NCBI GenBank assembly: GCA_022360775.1
Contig: JAKSCD010000396.1
Span: forward strand, 1 to 36,519
Reading direction: 5' to 3'
From: Sneathiellales bacterium
Lineage (GTDB): Bacteria; Pseudomonadota; Alphaproteobacteria; Sneathiellales; Sneathiellaceae
Length of the DNA: 36,519 nt
Below are positions 22,543 to 31,629 of this stretch, piece after piece. The notes under the pieces were generated by a model. It worked only from the letters and a program-made list of their open reading frames with translations, had not been told where the DNA came from and searched no databases. A program made the translations under genes and the position numbers. Every line of letters starts with the position of its first letter. The stretch's first letter is position 1.

Positions 22543-23594
22543 TCAGACGCGCCCTCAAGACCCCGGCGATCCTTTTCTACGCCTTCACCAACGGCTTTGA
22601 CCCAATCCAGCTGATCCAGATACCAGGAGACTGTTTGCTCCAGCCCTTCATCCAGTGTCACCGATTGCTTCCAGCCCAGTTCTGCTTCAATTTTCGAACA
22701 ATCTACGGCATAGCGTGCATCATGGCCCGGACGATCTGTGACAAAACGGATCAGGTTCTCATGCGGCGCTTTTTCGGGGAATTTCCGGTCCAGGATCTGG
22801 CAGATTTTACGAACCATCACAATATTGGTCTGCTCGGCCCGCCCGCCAACCATATAGGTTTCGCCAACCTGCCCTTTTTCGACCACCATCTGCAAAGCTG
22901 CGGAATGATCATGAACAAAAAGCCAGTCCCGAATATTTTCACCCGTTCCATAAACCGGGATTTCCCGTCCTTCCAGCGCGCTTAGAATAACAACCGGCAA
23001 AAGCTTTTCCGGAAACTGATAAGGCCCGTAATTATTCGAACAATTGGTGACCATCACGGGCAGGCCGAAGGTACGTTGCCAGGCTCTTGCCAGATGGTCT
23101 GATCCGGCTTTACTTGCAGAATAGGGAGAACTTGGCTCATATGGACTACTTTCAGAAAACTGTCCCGTCGGGCCGAGTTCGCCATAGACTTCATCGGTTG
23201 AGACATGCAGGAAACGAAACGCCTCTTTTGCTGCCTCATCCAGAGTGCGCCAGTAATCCAGCGCCGACTGCAGCATAACAAACGTACCGACAACATTCGT
23301 CTGGATAAAATCGGCAGGTCCGTCAATTGACCGATCTACATGGCTTTCCGCAGCCAGATGATAAACGGCGCGCGGTTTGTATTTATCAAACAAGGTCGCG
23401 ATTGCAGCGGTATCGCAGATATCCACCTGTTCAAAGACATGGTTGTTGCGTCCTGTAATCTCCGTCAGGTTTTCCAGGCTCCCCGCATAGGTCAGTTTGT
23501 CAATATTGACGATTGTTTCAGAGGACCCTTTTACAAGATCCCGAACAAGAGCCGAGCCAATAAAACCTGCACCGCCTGTTACAAATACCGTCAT
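22539..23594 (-). CDS. rfbB: dTDP-glucose 4,6-dehydratase
   Basis: RmlB/RfbB of 351 residues converts dTDP-glucose to dTDP-4-keto-6-deoxyglucose with bound NAD. Visible: the Rossmann [15 protein letters not shown], the catalytic STDEVYGEL (Thr133, Asp134, Glu135), Tyr158-x3-Lys162 in [12 protein letters not shown], and [18 protein letters not shown]. The ATG at 23594 is used because it overlaps the rfbC stop by one base (TGATG), a usual coupling arrangement; a TTG just upstream is less likely. It lies between rfbC and rfbD in one transcript. Confidence 0.96.
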   Translation of the reverse strand: MTVFVTGGAGFIGSALVRDLVKGSSETIVNIDKLTYAGSLENLTEITGRNNHVFEQVDICDTAAIATLFDKYKPRAVYHLAAESHVDRSIDGPADFIQTNVVGTFVMLQSALDYWRTLDEAAKEAFRFLHVSTDEVYGELGPTGQFSESSPYEPSSPYSASKAGSDHLARAWQRTFGLPVMVTNCSNNYGPYQFPEKLLPVVILSALEGREIPVYGTGENIRDWLFVHDHSAALQMVVEKGQVGETYMVGGRAEQTNIVMVRKICQILDRKFPEKAPHENLIRFVTDRPGHDARYAVDCSKIEAELGWKQSVTLDEGLEQTVSWYLDQLDWVKAVGEGVEKDRRGLEGASE

Positions 23595-24163
23595 CAATTG
23601 TCTCCGTACGTGAAGAGCTTATCCTGATCCTTCAATTGCGGCAGGATCAGATCTTTATCGGAAAGTCTGGGAGAAGCCTCCCCCAACCTCCAGTCAATGG
23701 CAAGATCCGGATCATTATAGAGAATACCTGCTTCATGTTCAGGGCTATATTCCCCGGTCACTTTATAGAGAAATTCGACATCTTCGGTTAGTGTACAATA
23801 TCCGTGAGCAAATCCCGCAGGTACCCAGAGCTGACGCCAGTTATCAGCAGAAAGCTCAACTGCGACATGCTGACCGAAAGTTGGTGATCCTTTTCGAATA
23901 TCCACAGCAACATCCAGCGCTGCCCCCCTTGTTACCCGCACAAGTTTTCCCTGTGCAAATGGAGGAAGCTGATAATGCAAACCGCGAATGGTCCCCTTTT
24001 CTGCACTAAAAGCGTGATTATCCTGAACAAATTCCTCTTCTATACCTGCAGCAAGAAGGCTCTTTTTGCTCCAGACTTCAGAGAAAAAACCCCGACTGTC
24101 CCCAAATTTCCTGGGCGTGATGATTTTCACGTCCTTCAGGGCAGTTTCTTCAATTTCAACCAT
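23594..24163 (-). CDS. rfbC: dTDP-4-dehydrorhamnose 3,5-epimerase
   Basis: RmlC/RfbC of 189 residues, a cupin epimerase acting on dTDP-4-keto-6-deoxyglucose. The catalytic His63 is in [13 protein letters not shown] and Tyr133 in [11 protein letters not shown], at the positions known for Salmonella Rml[18 protein letters not shown] and [13 protein letters not shown] are further family motifs. It starts 8 bases after the amidase stop and is followed by rfbB with a 1-base overlap. The fourth pathway gene, rfbA (glucose-1-phosphate thymidylyltransferase), is absent from this cluster. Confidence 0.96.
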   Translation of the reverse strand: MVEIEETALKDVKIITPRKFGDSRGFFSEVWSKKSLLAAGIEEEFVQDNHAFSAEKGTIRGLHYQLPPFAQGKLVRVTRGAALDVAVDIRKGSPTFGQHVAVELSADNWRQLWVPAGFAHGYCTLTEDVEFLYKVTGEYSPEHEAGILYNDPDLAIDWRLGEASPRLSDKDLILPQLKDQDKLFTYGDN

Positions 24164-24171
24164 TTCCTTTA

Positions 24172-25662
24172 TTACCCCTCAGCCAGTATGGAGGGTTTTC
24201 TATCCCGCCATGGCCGTGCTTTTTCAAGCTGCGCTGCAATATTATATAACGTCCATTCGTTACCAAATTCTGCAGCAAATTGAATTCCTATTGGCAATCC
24301 CGCTGCATTTTCAAAAAGCGGTAGTGAAAGGGCAGGCTGCCCTGTCTGATTAAAAAGCTGGGTATTCGGCGTCGCAGATAACGCCTCTTCTGCCAGGCTA
24401 TCCAGCGCCTTGTTGAGCAACCCCTTAAAAGGGAGCGCTTTCAGGATTTTCATGGCAAACTCGTCTTTCCCTGATGGGTAGAGTTCACCTATTTCAGCAG
24501 GAGGGCGTGCTGTAGTCGATGTGAGCAGCAAATCATATTTCTGATGAAATTCCCCCATAAGCCGTGACGCCTGATGACAGGTATCCATAGCATCCGCCAG
24601 AAGGGCTGCACTATTTTTCCAGCCAACCAGTCCCATGACCCAGCTTGTCAGTTCGTAATCCCCGCTCCGAAGTGGGCGTTCGGCTTTGCGGGCGCTATAT
24701 TCGATCTCCCAGGCGACCCAGGCAGAGACAATCTGAAAGTAGGCTTTTGCGAGGGTATGCCGATCAAATTCAGGGCGTGCCTCAACAACCTCATGCCCAA
24801 GCTCCTGCAGTAAACTCACTGTTTGCTCAACAGCTTTTATGCAATCAGGATGATTGTCAGCGCCATAGAGGGCATCCTTGGTATAGGCAATGCGCAACTG
24901 CCTGGCAGGTTCTTCACAGGCGTCATAAAAGCCGTATCCGACACTAGGTGCAGTATATAGTGCCCCTATATCAGGGCCGGAAAGGCAATCCAGCATTTTA
25001 GCACTGTCCCTGACTGACCGGGTCAGAACATGTTCCCGGGCGAAACCGCCCCAGGCTTCCCCGATATCGGGACCAATTGGATTACGCCCGCGGCTTGGAA
25101 GTAAACCCACAAGTCCGCAATGAGAGGAAGGAATACGAATTGAACCACCGCCATCTCCGCCATGCGCCATCGGGACAATTCTGGCAGCAACCGCTGCACC
25201 GGCACCACCGCTTGAACCACCAGGCGTCAGGGAAAGGTCCCAGGGATTGCGGGCCGCTCCTCTGAACTGAGGCTCCGTAATGCCCATGATGCCAAATTCA
25301 GGAGTATTGGTTTTTCCAAAAATAACCAGGCCAGCCTTGCGCATACGGCGCACCAGCTCGCTGTCCGCAGGCTCGATGCAATGTTCAAGGATTTTACAGG
25401 AACCGGTTGTTGCTGTTCCTTCAACTGTTGAAATCAAATCCTTCACAAGAAAGGGAACACCTGCGAAAGGGCCTTTTTGAGCCTCCCCCTGTTGCAAACG
25501 ATTTTTGGCATCGTCGTAGAAGGTTTGAACAATCGCATTAAGTTGAGGGTTTAACTGTTCCGTACGGGTGATCGCCTGCTCTAACAATTCAAGTGCAGAG
25601 ACCTCCCCCTTTTTGACCAGATCAGAAAGGCCGGTAGCGTCCAGATTTTCATAGCCTTGCAT
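24172..25662 (-). CDS. Amidase signature family protein
   Basis: A 496-residue amidase-signature hydrolase. The Ser-cisSer-Lys triad is visible: Lys74 in FLVKDLIST, the cis-Ser in [15 protein letters not shown] (about 147-160), and the nucleophile Ser174 in [25 protein letters not shown] and [11 protein letters not shown] are typical. The substrate is unknown; the family includes indoleacetamide, aryl-acylamide and 6-aminohexanoate-dimer hydrolases as well as GatA. GatA is unlikely because no gatB or gatC is nearby. The start at 25662 has GGGGAGGGGCGG in front; an ATG seven codons upstream (25683) has no ribosome binding site. It heads the rfbCBD-thioesterase cluster, 8 bases before rfbC, which is an odd partner for an amidase. 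Confidence 0.92.
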   Translation of the reverse strand: MQGYENLDATGLSDLVKKGEVSALELLEQAITRTEQLNPQLNAIVQTFYDDAKNRLQQGEAQKGPFAGVPFLVKDLISTVEGTATTGSCKILEHCIEPADSELVRRMRKAGLVIFGKTNTPEFGIMGITEPQFRGAARNPWDLSLTPGGSSGGAGAAVAARIVPMAHGGDGGGSIRIPSSHCGLVGLLPSRGRNPIGPDIGEAWGGFAREHVLTRSVRDSAKMLDCLSGPDIGALYTAPSVGYGFYDACEEPARQLRIAYTKDALYGADNHPDCIKAVEQTVSLLQELGHEVVEARPEFDRHTLAKAYFQIVSAWVAWEIEYSARKAERPLRSGDYELTSWVMGLVGWKNSAALLADAMDTCHQASRLMGEFHQKYDLLLTSTTARPPAEIGELYPSGKDEFAMKILKALPFKGLLNKALDSLAEEALSATPNTQLFNQTGQPALSLPLFENAAGLPIGIQFAAEFGNEWTLYNIAAQLEKARPWRDRKPSILAEG

Positions 25663-25683
25663 TACCGCCCCTCCCCGGCACAT

Positions 25684-25712
25684 GAAAAATCAGCCGATTT
25701 TAACATCGGCTG
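25684..25712 (-). terminator. Terminator of ettA, in the amidase leader
   Basis: CAGCCGAT (25691-25698) and ATCGGCTG (25705-25712) form a perfect 8-bp stem with a 6-base loop; on the minus strand ATTTTTC follows, and TTTTTT stands on the other side. It begins 9 bases after the ettA stop. Only about 29 bases separate it from the amidase start, so the amidase must use read-through or a promoter inside ettA. Confidence 0.8.
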
Positions 25713-25720
25713 ATCCTTTT

Positions 25721-27400
25721 TTAACGACTGATTGGCTTGTATTTGATACGATGTGGTTCTGTTGCCTGTGCGCCAAGACGACGGCGTTTATCTTCTTCAT
25801 AGGCTTCGAAATTGCCTTCAAACCACTCCACGTGACTGTCCCCTTCATAAGCCAGAATATGGGTCGCAATTCGATCCAGGAACCAGCGATCATGGCTGAT
25901 AACCACTGCGCAGCCGGCGAAATCCAGAAGAGCTTCCTCAAGCGCCCGCAAGGTATCCACATCAAGATCGTTTGTCGGTTCGTCAAGCATCAGTAAATTT
26001 GCGCCCGATTTCAGCATTTTTGCCAGATTGACCCAATTTCTTTCACCTCCTGAAAGCTGACCGACTTTTTTCTGCTGGTCAGATCCCTTGAAGTTGAACC
26101 CGGAAACATAGGCACGGCTATTGATATCTTTCTTGCCAAGGGTAATGACCTCATTGCCTTCGGAGATTTCTTCCCAGACATTTTTATCCGGATCAAGCGT
26201 GTCGCGGTCCTGATCCACATAGCCAAGCTTAACGGTTGGACCAACCTTGAAGTCACCAGCGTCGGGCTGTTCATTTCCAGTGAGCAATTTAAACAGAGTG
26301 GTTTTACCGGCACCATTAGGTCCAATAACCCCAACAATTGCTCCGGGAGGCAGCTTGAAGTTCAGATCCTCAATCAGAAGACGATCTTCAAATCCTTTTG
26401 AAACACCATGAGCTTCCACAACCAGATCACCGAGGCGCGGTCCGGGCGGAATTGAGATCTGCATATCATCCCGGCGTTTTTCAGCTTCCTGACCCAGAAG
26501 ATCCTCATAGGCGGAAATACGTGCCTTGGATTTCGACTGACGACCTTTCGCGCCCTGGCGGATCCAATCCAGCTCATTTTGCAGTGTTTTCCGGCGGGAA
26601 TCCTCGGCTTTCTCTTCCTGCTGGAGACGTTTCTCTTTCTGTTCCAGCCAGCTGGAATAATTGCCTTCCCACGGAATACCATGACCGCGGTCCAGCTCAA
26701 GGATCCAGCCTGCAACATTATCCAGGAAGTAGCGATCATGGGTGACGGCGACAACAGTTCCCGTGTAATCGTGAAGGAAACGTTCCAGCCATGCGACACT
26801 TTCAGCGTCCAGATGGTTGGTCGGCTCGTCAAGCAGCAGCATATCCGGCTGGGATAGGAGCAAACGACACAATGCTACACGGCGGCGTTCACCACCGGAT
26901 AGCTTGGTAACATCAGCATCGCCTGCTGGACAGCGAAGCGCATCCATGGCGATTTCAACCTGCCGATCCAGATCCCATAGATCCTGTGCGTCAATAATTT
27001 CCTGAAGTTCTCCCTGTTCAGCGATCAGGTTATTCATTTCATCATCGGTTAGATCTTCGGCGAAACGGGCAGAGATTTCGTTAAACTTGTCAAGAAGCGC
27101 CTTTTTTTCACCAACACCATCCATGACATTGCCGAGCACATCCTTTTCAGCATCCAGTTCCGGTTCCTGAGCGAGATACCCCACTTTGACACCATCCGCC
27201 GCCCAGGCTTCTCCGGTAAATTCGGTTTCGATGCCAGCCATAATCTTAAGCAAGGTCGACTTACCGGCTCCGTTCAGGCCAAGCACACCAATTTTTGCAC
27301 CAGGAAAGAAACTGAGACGAATATCTTTAAGGACCTGCTTTCCACCGGGATAGGTTTTGGACAGGCCGTTCATTACGTAAATATACTGGTAGGAAGCCAT
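25721..27400 (-). CDS. ettA: Energy-dependent translational throttle protein EttA (ABC-F)
   Basis: An ABC-F ATPase of 559 residues with two nucleotide-binding domains and no membrane part. EttA binds the ribosomal E site and gates entry into elongation according to ADP/ATP ratio. Domain 1: Walker A GLNGAGKS (41-48), signature [16 protein letters not shown], Walker [12 protein letters not shown]. The charged linker (about 240-320, [23 protein letters not shown]) is the P-site tRNA interaction motif. Domain 2: [24 protein letters not shown] (Trp where most members have Arg), [12 protein letters not shown]. The N-terminus [21 protein letters not shown] and the C-terminus [10 protein letters not shown] are diagnostic of EttA. 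ATG at 27400. Confidence 0.97.
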   Translation of the reverse strand: MASYQYIYVMNGLSKTYPGGKQVLKDIRLSFFPGAKIGVLGLNGAGKSTLLKIMAGIETEFTGEAWAADGVKVGYLAQEPELDAEKDVLGNVMDGVGEKKALLDKFNEISARFAEDLTDDEMNNLIAEQGELQEIIDAQDLWDLDRQVEIAMDALRCPAGDADVTKLSGGERRRVALCRLLLSQPDMLLLDEPTNHLDAESVAWLERFLHDYTGTVVAVTHDRYFLDNVAGWILELDRGHGIPWEGNYSSWLEQKEKRLQQEEKAEDSRRKTLQNELDWIRQGAKGRQSKSKARISAYEDLLGQEAEKRRDDMQISIPPGPRLGDLVVEAHGVSKGFEDRLLIEDLNFKLPPGAIVGVIGPNGAGKTTLFKLLTGNEQPDAGDFKVGPTVKLGYVDQDRDTLDPDKNVWEEISEGNEVITLGKKDINSRAYVSGFNFKGSDQQKKVGQLSGGERNWVNLAKMLKSGANLLMLDEPTNDLDVDTLRALEEALLDFAGCAVVISHDRWFLDRIATHILAYEGDSHVEWFEGNFEAYEEDKRRRLGAQATEPHRIKYKPISR

Positions 27401-27442
27401 TAGAAATTCCGCTCCAACATTCTGTTGAGATCTGTTGCAGTT

Positions 27443-27471
27443 GTTGTATCCAATCCCGACAGATTAGGCAA
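27443..27471 (-). promoter_or_regulatory. Possible promoter of ettA
   Basis: On the minus strand TTGCCT (27471-27466) and TACAAC (27448-27443) are 17 bases apart, each matching four of six consensus positions. The start would be near 27436, about 35 bases before the ettA ATG. The -35 lies inside a small inverted repeat ACAGATT-AGGC-AATCTGT (27459-27476) that could be an operator. Modest match only. Confidence 0.4.
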
Positions 27472-27590
27472 TCTGTAGCTGCCAGACTTGACCGGTTTTT
27501 CCGGGATCTGCGCCTGGATTTCTTGAAGGTTAAATCAGTTTATTGAATACCCGAATTTCTTTTTGGAGAAATGCGCAACCGTTCAGGACA

Positions 27591-29207
27591 TTATTTTGAG
27601 ATCAATACAGCGGAATTCGCTGATTTTTCTGACTTAAGGGCGGTATCGCTTACATAACGTTGCACCCTCTTCGGCGGAAAATGCAACACAACAGTCGTTC
27701 CCACGCCTTCTTTACTTTCAATCAGTATTCGCCCGCCATGTGCGTTTACAATCAGTTTCGAGAGTGTCAATCCAAGCCCGGCCCCTTCATGTCCTCTTGA
27801 ATAAGAAGTCGATATCTGGCCAAAACTTTCCTGTATCTTCGAGATATGCTCTTCTTTCATCCCAATACCGTTGTCACGGATTTCAAGACACAGGCCTTTT
27901 TCCTGATCATAACTGGATGACAGACAAACCTCATTTCCGGCATCTGAAAAGGTGATGCTGTTCTCGATGATATTTGCAACGGCCCTTCTGAAAAGGGCTT
28001 CATCCCCTTGAACAAGATATGTGGCATCAATCCCGGTGAGTTTAAGAAGGATATTCGCCTGCTCAGCTGTCTCCTTTTTCCCGCGAAGAATAGTCTGGAG
28101 CATTCTTTCGAAATCAAACTGCTGCTCTTTCAGCTCATAATCGCCGGATTCAAGTTGGGTGATATCCAGGATCATATTGATCAGATTAAGTAACCGATGA
28201 GAACTGCTGCTCATCTCCCGTGCGTAATCGATATAATCCGGATGCCCTAACGGTCCGAGGCTCTCCTGCTTTAAAAGATCCGAGAAACCGATAACAGAAT
28301 TGAGCGGCGTCCTGAGTTCATGGCTCATATTTGCCATAAACGCGGACTTCGCCTTACTCGCTGCCTCTGCTTTTTCCAGTGCATTTTGAAGCTTTTCCGT
28401 TCTCTCGGTTACCAGTTCCTCCAGCCGATCACGATGGGCAACAAGTTCCTGTTCCTGTTTTTTTATCTGCGTGAGATTGACATCAGATTGCTCAAATAAC
28501 CGATTAAGGGAAAGGATCACATCTCCCCATTCATCCTGATGAGAAGAATTCATTTGATATTTTTGCGGATTATTGGGATCTCTGGACGCCTGGTCCAGCT
28601 GTTCTCTCAACTGCCGAATTGGAGAGAGAATGGCTTTTTCCAGCACCAGCATGGTTACAATGGTGACAAAAACTGAAATCAGTAAAACAAGTCCGGTAAT
28701 TCGCCAGATAAACCCTGTAACCTGCTCCGGAAGTTCGCTCGCATCTATTCTTGCTGCAATCTTGAAAGTGTCAGAAAATCGCTTTTCAGGCCAAATCACA
28801 TCGAGTTTGTGCTCTTCCTCCAGATATCTTTTCGTGGCGATATCCTCCTGAGCCATATCTGTCAGTGTCAAACCAGGCAATTGACCGAATGAAGAGACCC
28901 TTTTTCCTTGCCGGTAGAGGACAGCCCCTAAAAGAACAGAGTTTTTCCTAAACATTTTTGCAAGTTCTGGAAAGGCTTCCAATCCCCCCGGATCATTTGC
29001 GGCAGCCCGCATTATGGTTCGCATCACAACCATGCCTTCACGTTCAATTTCCGCAAGGCGATCCTGCTTATATCCTTGTACAGAAAAGAAAAGAATGCCT
29101 GCCTCAATCGCCAGGATCGCGCAGAAGACACCAATCGTGATCTTCCAGCATAGCCGGCAATGCAGAATTGCCTGCGACAGTGATTTAAGAGGCAGTAGTC
29201 GTGTCAT
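27591..29207 (-). CDS. Membrane-bound sensor histidine kinase
   Basis: A 538-residue HisKA-type kinase. Transmembrane helices at about 23-43 and 168-189 bracket a periplasmic sensor domain of about 125 residues with no motif I can name. A HAMP-like region follows (LSPIRQLREQLDQASRD), then a coiled coil (about 240-285). The phosphoacceptor His296 lies in FMANMSHELRTPLNSVIGFSDLL. ATPase motifs are present: N-box ANIIENSITFS, G1 DNGIGM (445-450), F-box ESFGQ and G2 GAGLGL. There is no receiver domain, and no response regulator gene adjoins it, so it is an orphan. It lies 92 bases downstream of the AEC carrier gene with an inverted repeat between. The signal sensed is unknown. Confidence 0.93.
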   Translation of the reverse strand: MTRLLPLKSLSQAILHCRLCWKITIGVFCAILAIEAGILFFSVQGYKQDRLAEIEREGMVVMRTIMRAAANDPGGLEAFPELAKMFRKNSVLLGAVLYRQGKRVSSFGQLPGLTLTDMAQEDIATKRYLEEEHKLDVIWPEKRFSDTFKIAARIDASELPEQVTGFIWRITGLVLLISVFVTIVTMLVLEKAILSPIRQLREQLDQASRDPNNPQKYQMNSSHQDEWGDVILSLNRLFEQSDVNLTQIKKQEQELVAHRDRLEELVTERTEKLQNALEKAEAASKAKSAFMANMSHELRTPLNSVIGFSDLLKQESLGPLGHPDYIDYAREMSSSSHRLLNLINMILDITQLESGDYELKEQQFDFERMLQTILRGKKETAEQANILLKLTGIDATYLVQGDEALFRRAVANIIENSITFSDAGNEVCLSSSYDQEKGLCLEIRDNGIGMKEEHISKIQESFGQISTSYSRGHEGAGLGLTLSKLIVNAHGGRILIESKEGVGTTVVLHFPPKRVQRYVSDTALKSEKSANSAVLISK

Positions 29208-29264
29208 AGCGAGCCATATCTAACAGTCTCTTCTTTAGAACCTGTTAAATATGATTTCCAATAC

Positions 29265-29290
29265 ATCACGATAACTGACAATATCGTGAT
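29265..29290. repeat. 9-bp perfect inverted repeat in front of the histidine kinase
   Basis: ATCACGATA (29265-29273) and TATCGTGAT (29282-29290) are perfect mirror arms with an 8-base spacer, placing the half-site centres about 17 bases apart. It lies about 60 bases upstream of the kinase start. No T-tract follows on either strand, so an operator is at least as likely as a terminator. A second palindrome TAATCCGGATTA (29291-29302) adjoins it and overlaps the AEC gene stop. Confidence 0.55.
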
Positions 29291-29299
29291 TAATCCGGA

Positions 29300-30265
29300 T
29301 TATCCCGGGAAGAGATCCGGTGGCAGGAGCCCGCTTTTGATCAGATAGATCACCGCCGTGATCGTCACGACAGAAAGCGTCGTCGTCAGCAAAATTGTCG
29401 CTGACGCCCGTTCAACCCAGGCTCCATATTGCTGGGCAAGCACAAAGACATTTGTTGCTGTCGGGAGTGAGGCAAGAAGAACAGCAGTATAAACCCAGAC
29501 AGGTTCGAAATCACCGACCCAGCTTAAAAACACATACATGAACAGAGCATGCAAGATGAGGTTGGCCGGGATAATCGCGGTGAGTTCCATAGGAACTCGC
29601 TTAAGGGGACGAAGAGCAAGGCTAACCCCCATAGCAAAAAGGGCACATGGCGCAGCAGCCTGTGCCAGATAATCCACTAGTCCTGTGACAGCGCCAGGAA
29701 GTGAGATTTTGGAAATGGCGGCTAAAATGCCAAGAATTGTCGCAATGATAAACGGATGCAGGAAAACCTTTTTTAGGATGCCCAGTATGAAATCCGCAAA
29801 AGATTTCTTCTCTTTACCAGCGAGCGCCATCATGGTCGGCGCGATGATAAAATGCATCATATTCTCAAAACAGAAAATGAGAGCAACGGGAACTGCAGCA
29901 GCTTCACCGAAAGTAAGAATGGCCACCGCGGGTCCCATATAACCGATATTTCCATAGGCCGCGGCAAGTCCCTGAATGGTTGCTTCCGGCATGGTCGCGC
30001 GCCAGATCAATCGACCTATCCCGTAGATAATCAGAAAAACAAGAAAAGTGGCACTCAGGTTCGCTGCGATAAAATCAAAACTTGCCAGTTTCTCGACCGG
30101 TGTTTTCGACAGGAGTTTAAAAAACAGAGCAGGCAAGGCTGCATAAATAATGAACGTATTCAGCCAGCCAAGAGCAGCTTCGGGTTGTTTCGTAATTCGC
30201 GCAGCAATGAACCCCAGCAAAATCAAACCGAAAAGCGGTGATATAAGACTGGCTAATTCTGTCAT
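29300..30265 (-). CDS. AEC family (auxin efflux carrier-like) transporter
   Basis: A 321-residue integral membrane protein with about ten hydrophobic segments in two groups separated by a cytoplasmic loop (GKEKKSFADFILG). The N-terminus SLISPLFGLILLGFIAARI and the half-helix sequences YAALPALFFKLLSK and LLASLPTATNVFVLAQQYG are characteristic of the bacterial AEC/MdcF family. Members transport organic acids such as malonate or amino acids; the substrate here is not known. The ATG at 30265 is the family start. The gene lies 86 bases downstream of the small membrane protein gene and 92 bases upstream of the kinase. Confidence 0.9.
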   Translation of the reverse strand: MTELASLISPLFGLILLGFIAARITKQPEAALGWLNTFIIYAALPALFFKLLSKTPVEKLASFDFIAANLSATFLVFLIIYGIGRLIWRATMPEATIQGLAAAYGNIGYMGPAVAILTFGEAAAVPVALIFCFENMMHFIIAPTMMALAGKEKKSFADFILGILKKVFLHPFIIATILGILAAISKISLPGAVTGLVDYLAQAAAPCALFAMGVSLALRPLKRVPMELTAIIPANLILHALFMYVFLSWVGDFEPVWVYTAVLLASLPTATNVFVLAQQYGAWVERASATILLTTTLSVVTITAVIYLIKSGLLPPDLFPG

Positions 30266-30315
30266 TCGATTAAGATGCTCCCCGCCCTCATAACTAAGTT
30301 GAGGGAGACCCTAAT

Positions 30316-30331
30316 CGCCTCAAGCGAGGCG
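30316..30331 (-). terminator. Small hairpin after the small membrane protein gene
   Basis: CGCCTC (30316-30321) / GAGGCG (30326-30331) form a 6-bp stem with a 4-base loop, 20 bases after the stop of the small gene. No T-run follows on the minus strand, so termination is uncertain. Confidence 0.4.
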
Positions 30332-30351
30332 GTCAATTCTCAATACCGAAT

Positions 30352-30600
30352 TTAATTCTTGCGCAAACTCGGAAAGCCATCCTGTGCGGTGATCCCGATC
30401 AGAATAAGAAACATGCAGGGAACCGCGATCAGGGCCGGCAAGATTACGGCAGGATAGCCAAAGAAATAGATCGCCAGTACCCAGCCCATACCCAGATTAG
30501 CAAAGAAAGCTATTTTGCTTGATACTGTCCCCTCCTGAGCATCTTTAATAAACCATCCAATAATCGGAACAATCCGCAGGACCCGAATAAGTAAACCCAT
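30352..30600 (-). CDS. Small two-helix membrane protein, unrecognised
   Basis: An 82-residue protein beginning MGLLIRVLRIVPIIGWFIKDAQEG. The start at 30600 has GAGGAG seven bases upstream; a longer frame up to 30687 would run into the upstream gene's terminator and is rejected. Two hydrophobic stretches, IAFFANLGMGWVLAIYFFG and AVILPALIAVPCMFLILIGI, should cross the membrane, with a basic N-terminal amphipathic segment and the tail SLRKN probably in the cytoplasm. I do not recognise the family. It stands alone between an enoyl-CoA hydratase terminator and the AEC carrier gene, all on the minus strand. Confidence 0.75.
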   Translation of the reverse strand: MGLLIRVLRIVPIIGWFIKDAQEGTVSSKIAFFANLGMGWVLAIYFFGYPAVILPALIAVPCMFLILIGITAQDGFPSLRKN

Positions 30601-30651
30601 CACTTTACTCCTCTTAAGGAACTCCATAATTGATTTGACGCATTCTAGACA

Positions 30652-30681
30652 CAAAAAACCCCGGCTCAAGCAAAGCCGGGG
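30652..30681 (-). terminator. Intrinsic terminator of the enoyl-CoA hydratase gene
   Basis: On the minus strand CCCCGGCT (30681-30674) pairs with AGCCGGGG (30666-30659) around a 7-base loop and is followed by TTTTTTG. It is a textbook rho-independent terminator, 45 bases after the stop. Confidence 0.92.
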
Positions 30682-30725
30682 TGGCATATAGTCACATGTG
30701 GCAGGCTGACGCAGCCTGCAAAATG

Positions 30726-31526
30726 CTACTTTCCTTCGAAAACAGGAGCGCGTTTTTCGACGAATGCCTTTGCCGCCCCTTTATGATCCGCAGTATCAAA
30801 GGTACTGATCATATGAACAGATTCCCAGTCCAGTACGGTTTTCAGATCTGAATGCATCGCCTTGTTCAGGTTCTTTTTCATAAAACCAAGCGCAATAGTT
30901 GGCATGCTTGCAATCTCTCTGGCAAAAGCCTCAGCCTCCGCCTCGAGATTTTCAGCAGTGGCCACCCGATTGACCATCCCAAGCTCCAGCGCTTCAGCAC
31001 CAGTGACAACCTTACCTGTATAATACATTTCACGGGCCTTGGATGTCCCGATCAGGTTAGTCAGGAAGTAAGTTCCCCCGAAATCGCCAGCCAGGCCCAC
31101 TTTGGCAAAAGCTGTGGTCAGTTTTGCAGTATCAAGGGCGATACGCATATCGCAGGCCAGGGCCAGCGATAGACCGGCACCCGCAGCAGGCCCCGGAATA
31201 ACAGCAAGGGTCGGCTTGGGCATTTCATGAAGATGCTTGCTGACTTCCATACGGGCCCGCAATTCATCAACCTTGATGTTAAAATCATAACCTCCGGCAT
31301 CGGCGTCGGCATTACTGGCAAAGGCTTTTACATCACCCCCCGCACAAAACGCACCGCCTGCTCCCGTCAAGACAACCGCCCGAACCGAGCGGTCTGCACC
31401 AAGACGAGGCAACGCTTCCAGCAAGTCATTGACCATACCCCGATTAAAGGCATTTCGTGCTTCAGGACGGTTCATGGTTAGAGTTGCAACACCATCTTCA
31501 ATGGTTTCGATCAGATCCTGGGTCAT
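30726..31526 (-). CDS. Enoyl-CoA hydratase/isomerase family protein
   Basis: A 266-residue crotonase-fold protein. The two oxyanion-hole segments are present: LTGAGGAFCAGGDVKAFA and PGPAAGAGLSLALACDMRIA. The catalytic region reads VGLAGDFGGTYFLTNLIG; classical hydratases have P-E-G-G there, whereas PaaG-type enzymes have an Asp, as this one does, so isomerase or aryl-CoA chemistry is possible. Substrate specificity cannot be assigned. The start at 31526 (MTQDLIETIEDG) follows AAGGAA; an upstream in-frame start at 31589 is unlikely because it lies close to the preceding terminator. It is a single-gene unit between two terminators, downstream of the indolepyruvate oxidoreductase gene. Confidence 0.93.
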   Translation of the reverse strand: MTQDLIETIEDGVATLTMNRPEARNAFNRGMVNDLLEALPRLGADRSVRAVVLTGAGGAFCAGGDVKAFASNADADAGGYDFNIKVDELRARMEVSKHLHEMPKPTLAVIPGPAAGAGLSLALACDMRIALDTAKLTTAFAKVGLAGDFGGTYFLTNLIGTSKAREMYYTGKVVTGAEALELGMVNRVATAENLEAEAEAFAREIASMPTIALGFMKKNLNKAMHSDLKTVLDWESVHMISTFDTADHKGAAKAFVEKRAPVFEGK

Positions 31527-31599
31527 TTTCTTATTCCTTTTTATTCTGACATCCCGTGCAAGGGTATCGGTCAAACGAACTACTTCCAAATACTAATTC

Positions 31600-31625
31600 A
31601 AAAAAATAGGGGAGAGAACTCCCCT
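31600..31625 (-). terminator. Intrinsic terminator of the indolepyruvate oxidoreductase gene
   Basis: On the minus strand AGGGGAG (31625-31619) and CTCCCCT (31614-31608) form a perfect 7-bp stem with a TTCT loop, followed by ATTTTTTTG. It begins 5 bases after the stop codon. Confidence 0.92.
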
Positions 31626-31629
31626 CAAT

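Noticed and set aside
30601-30687. An N-terminal extension of the small membrane protein
   Set aside because: It overlaps the intrinsic terminator of the enoyl-CoA hydratase gene and lacks a ribosome binding site; the start at 30600 has GAGGAG.
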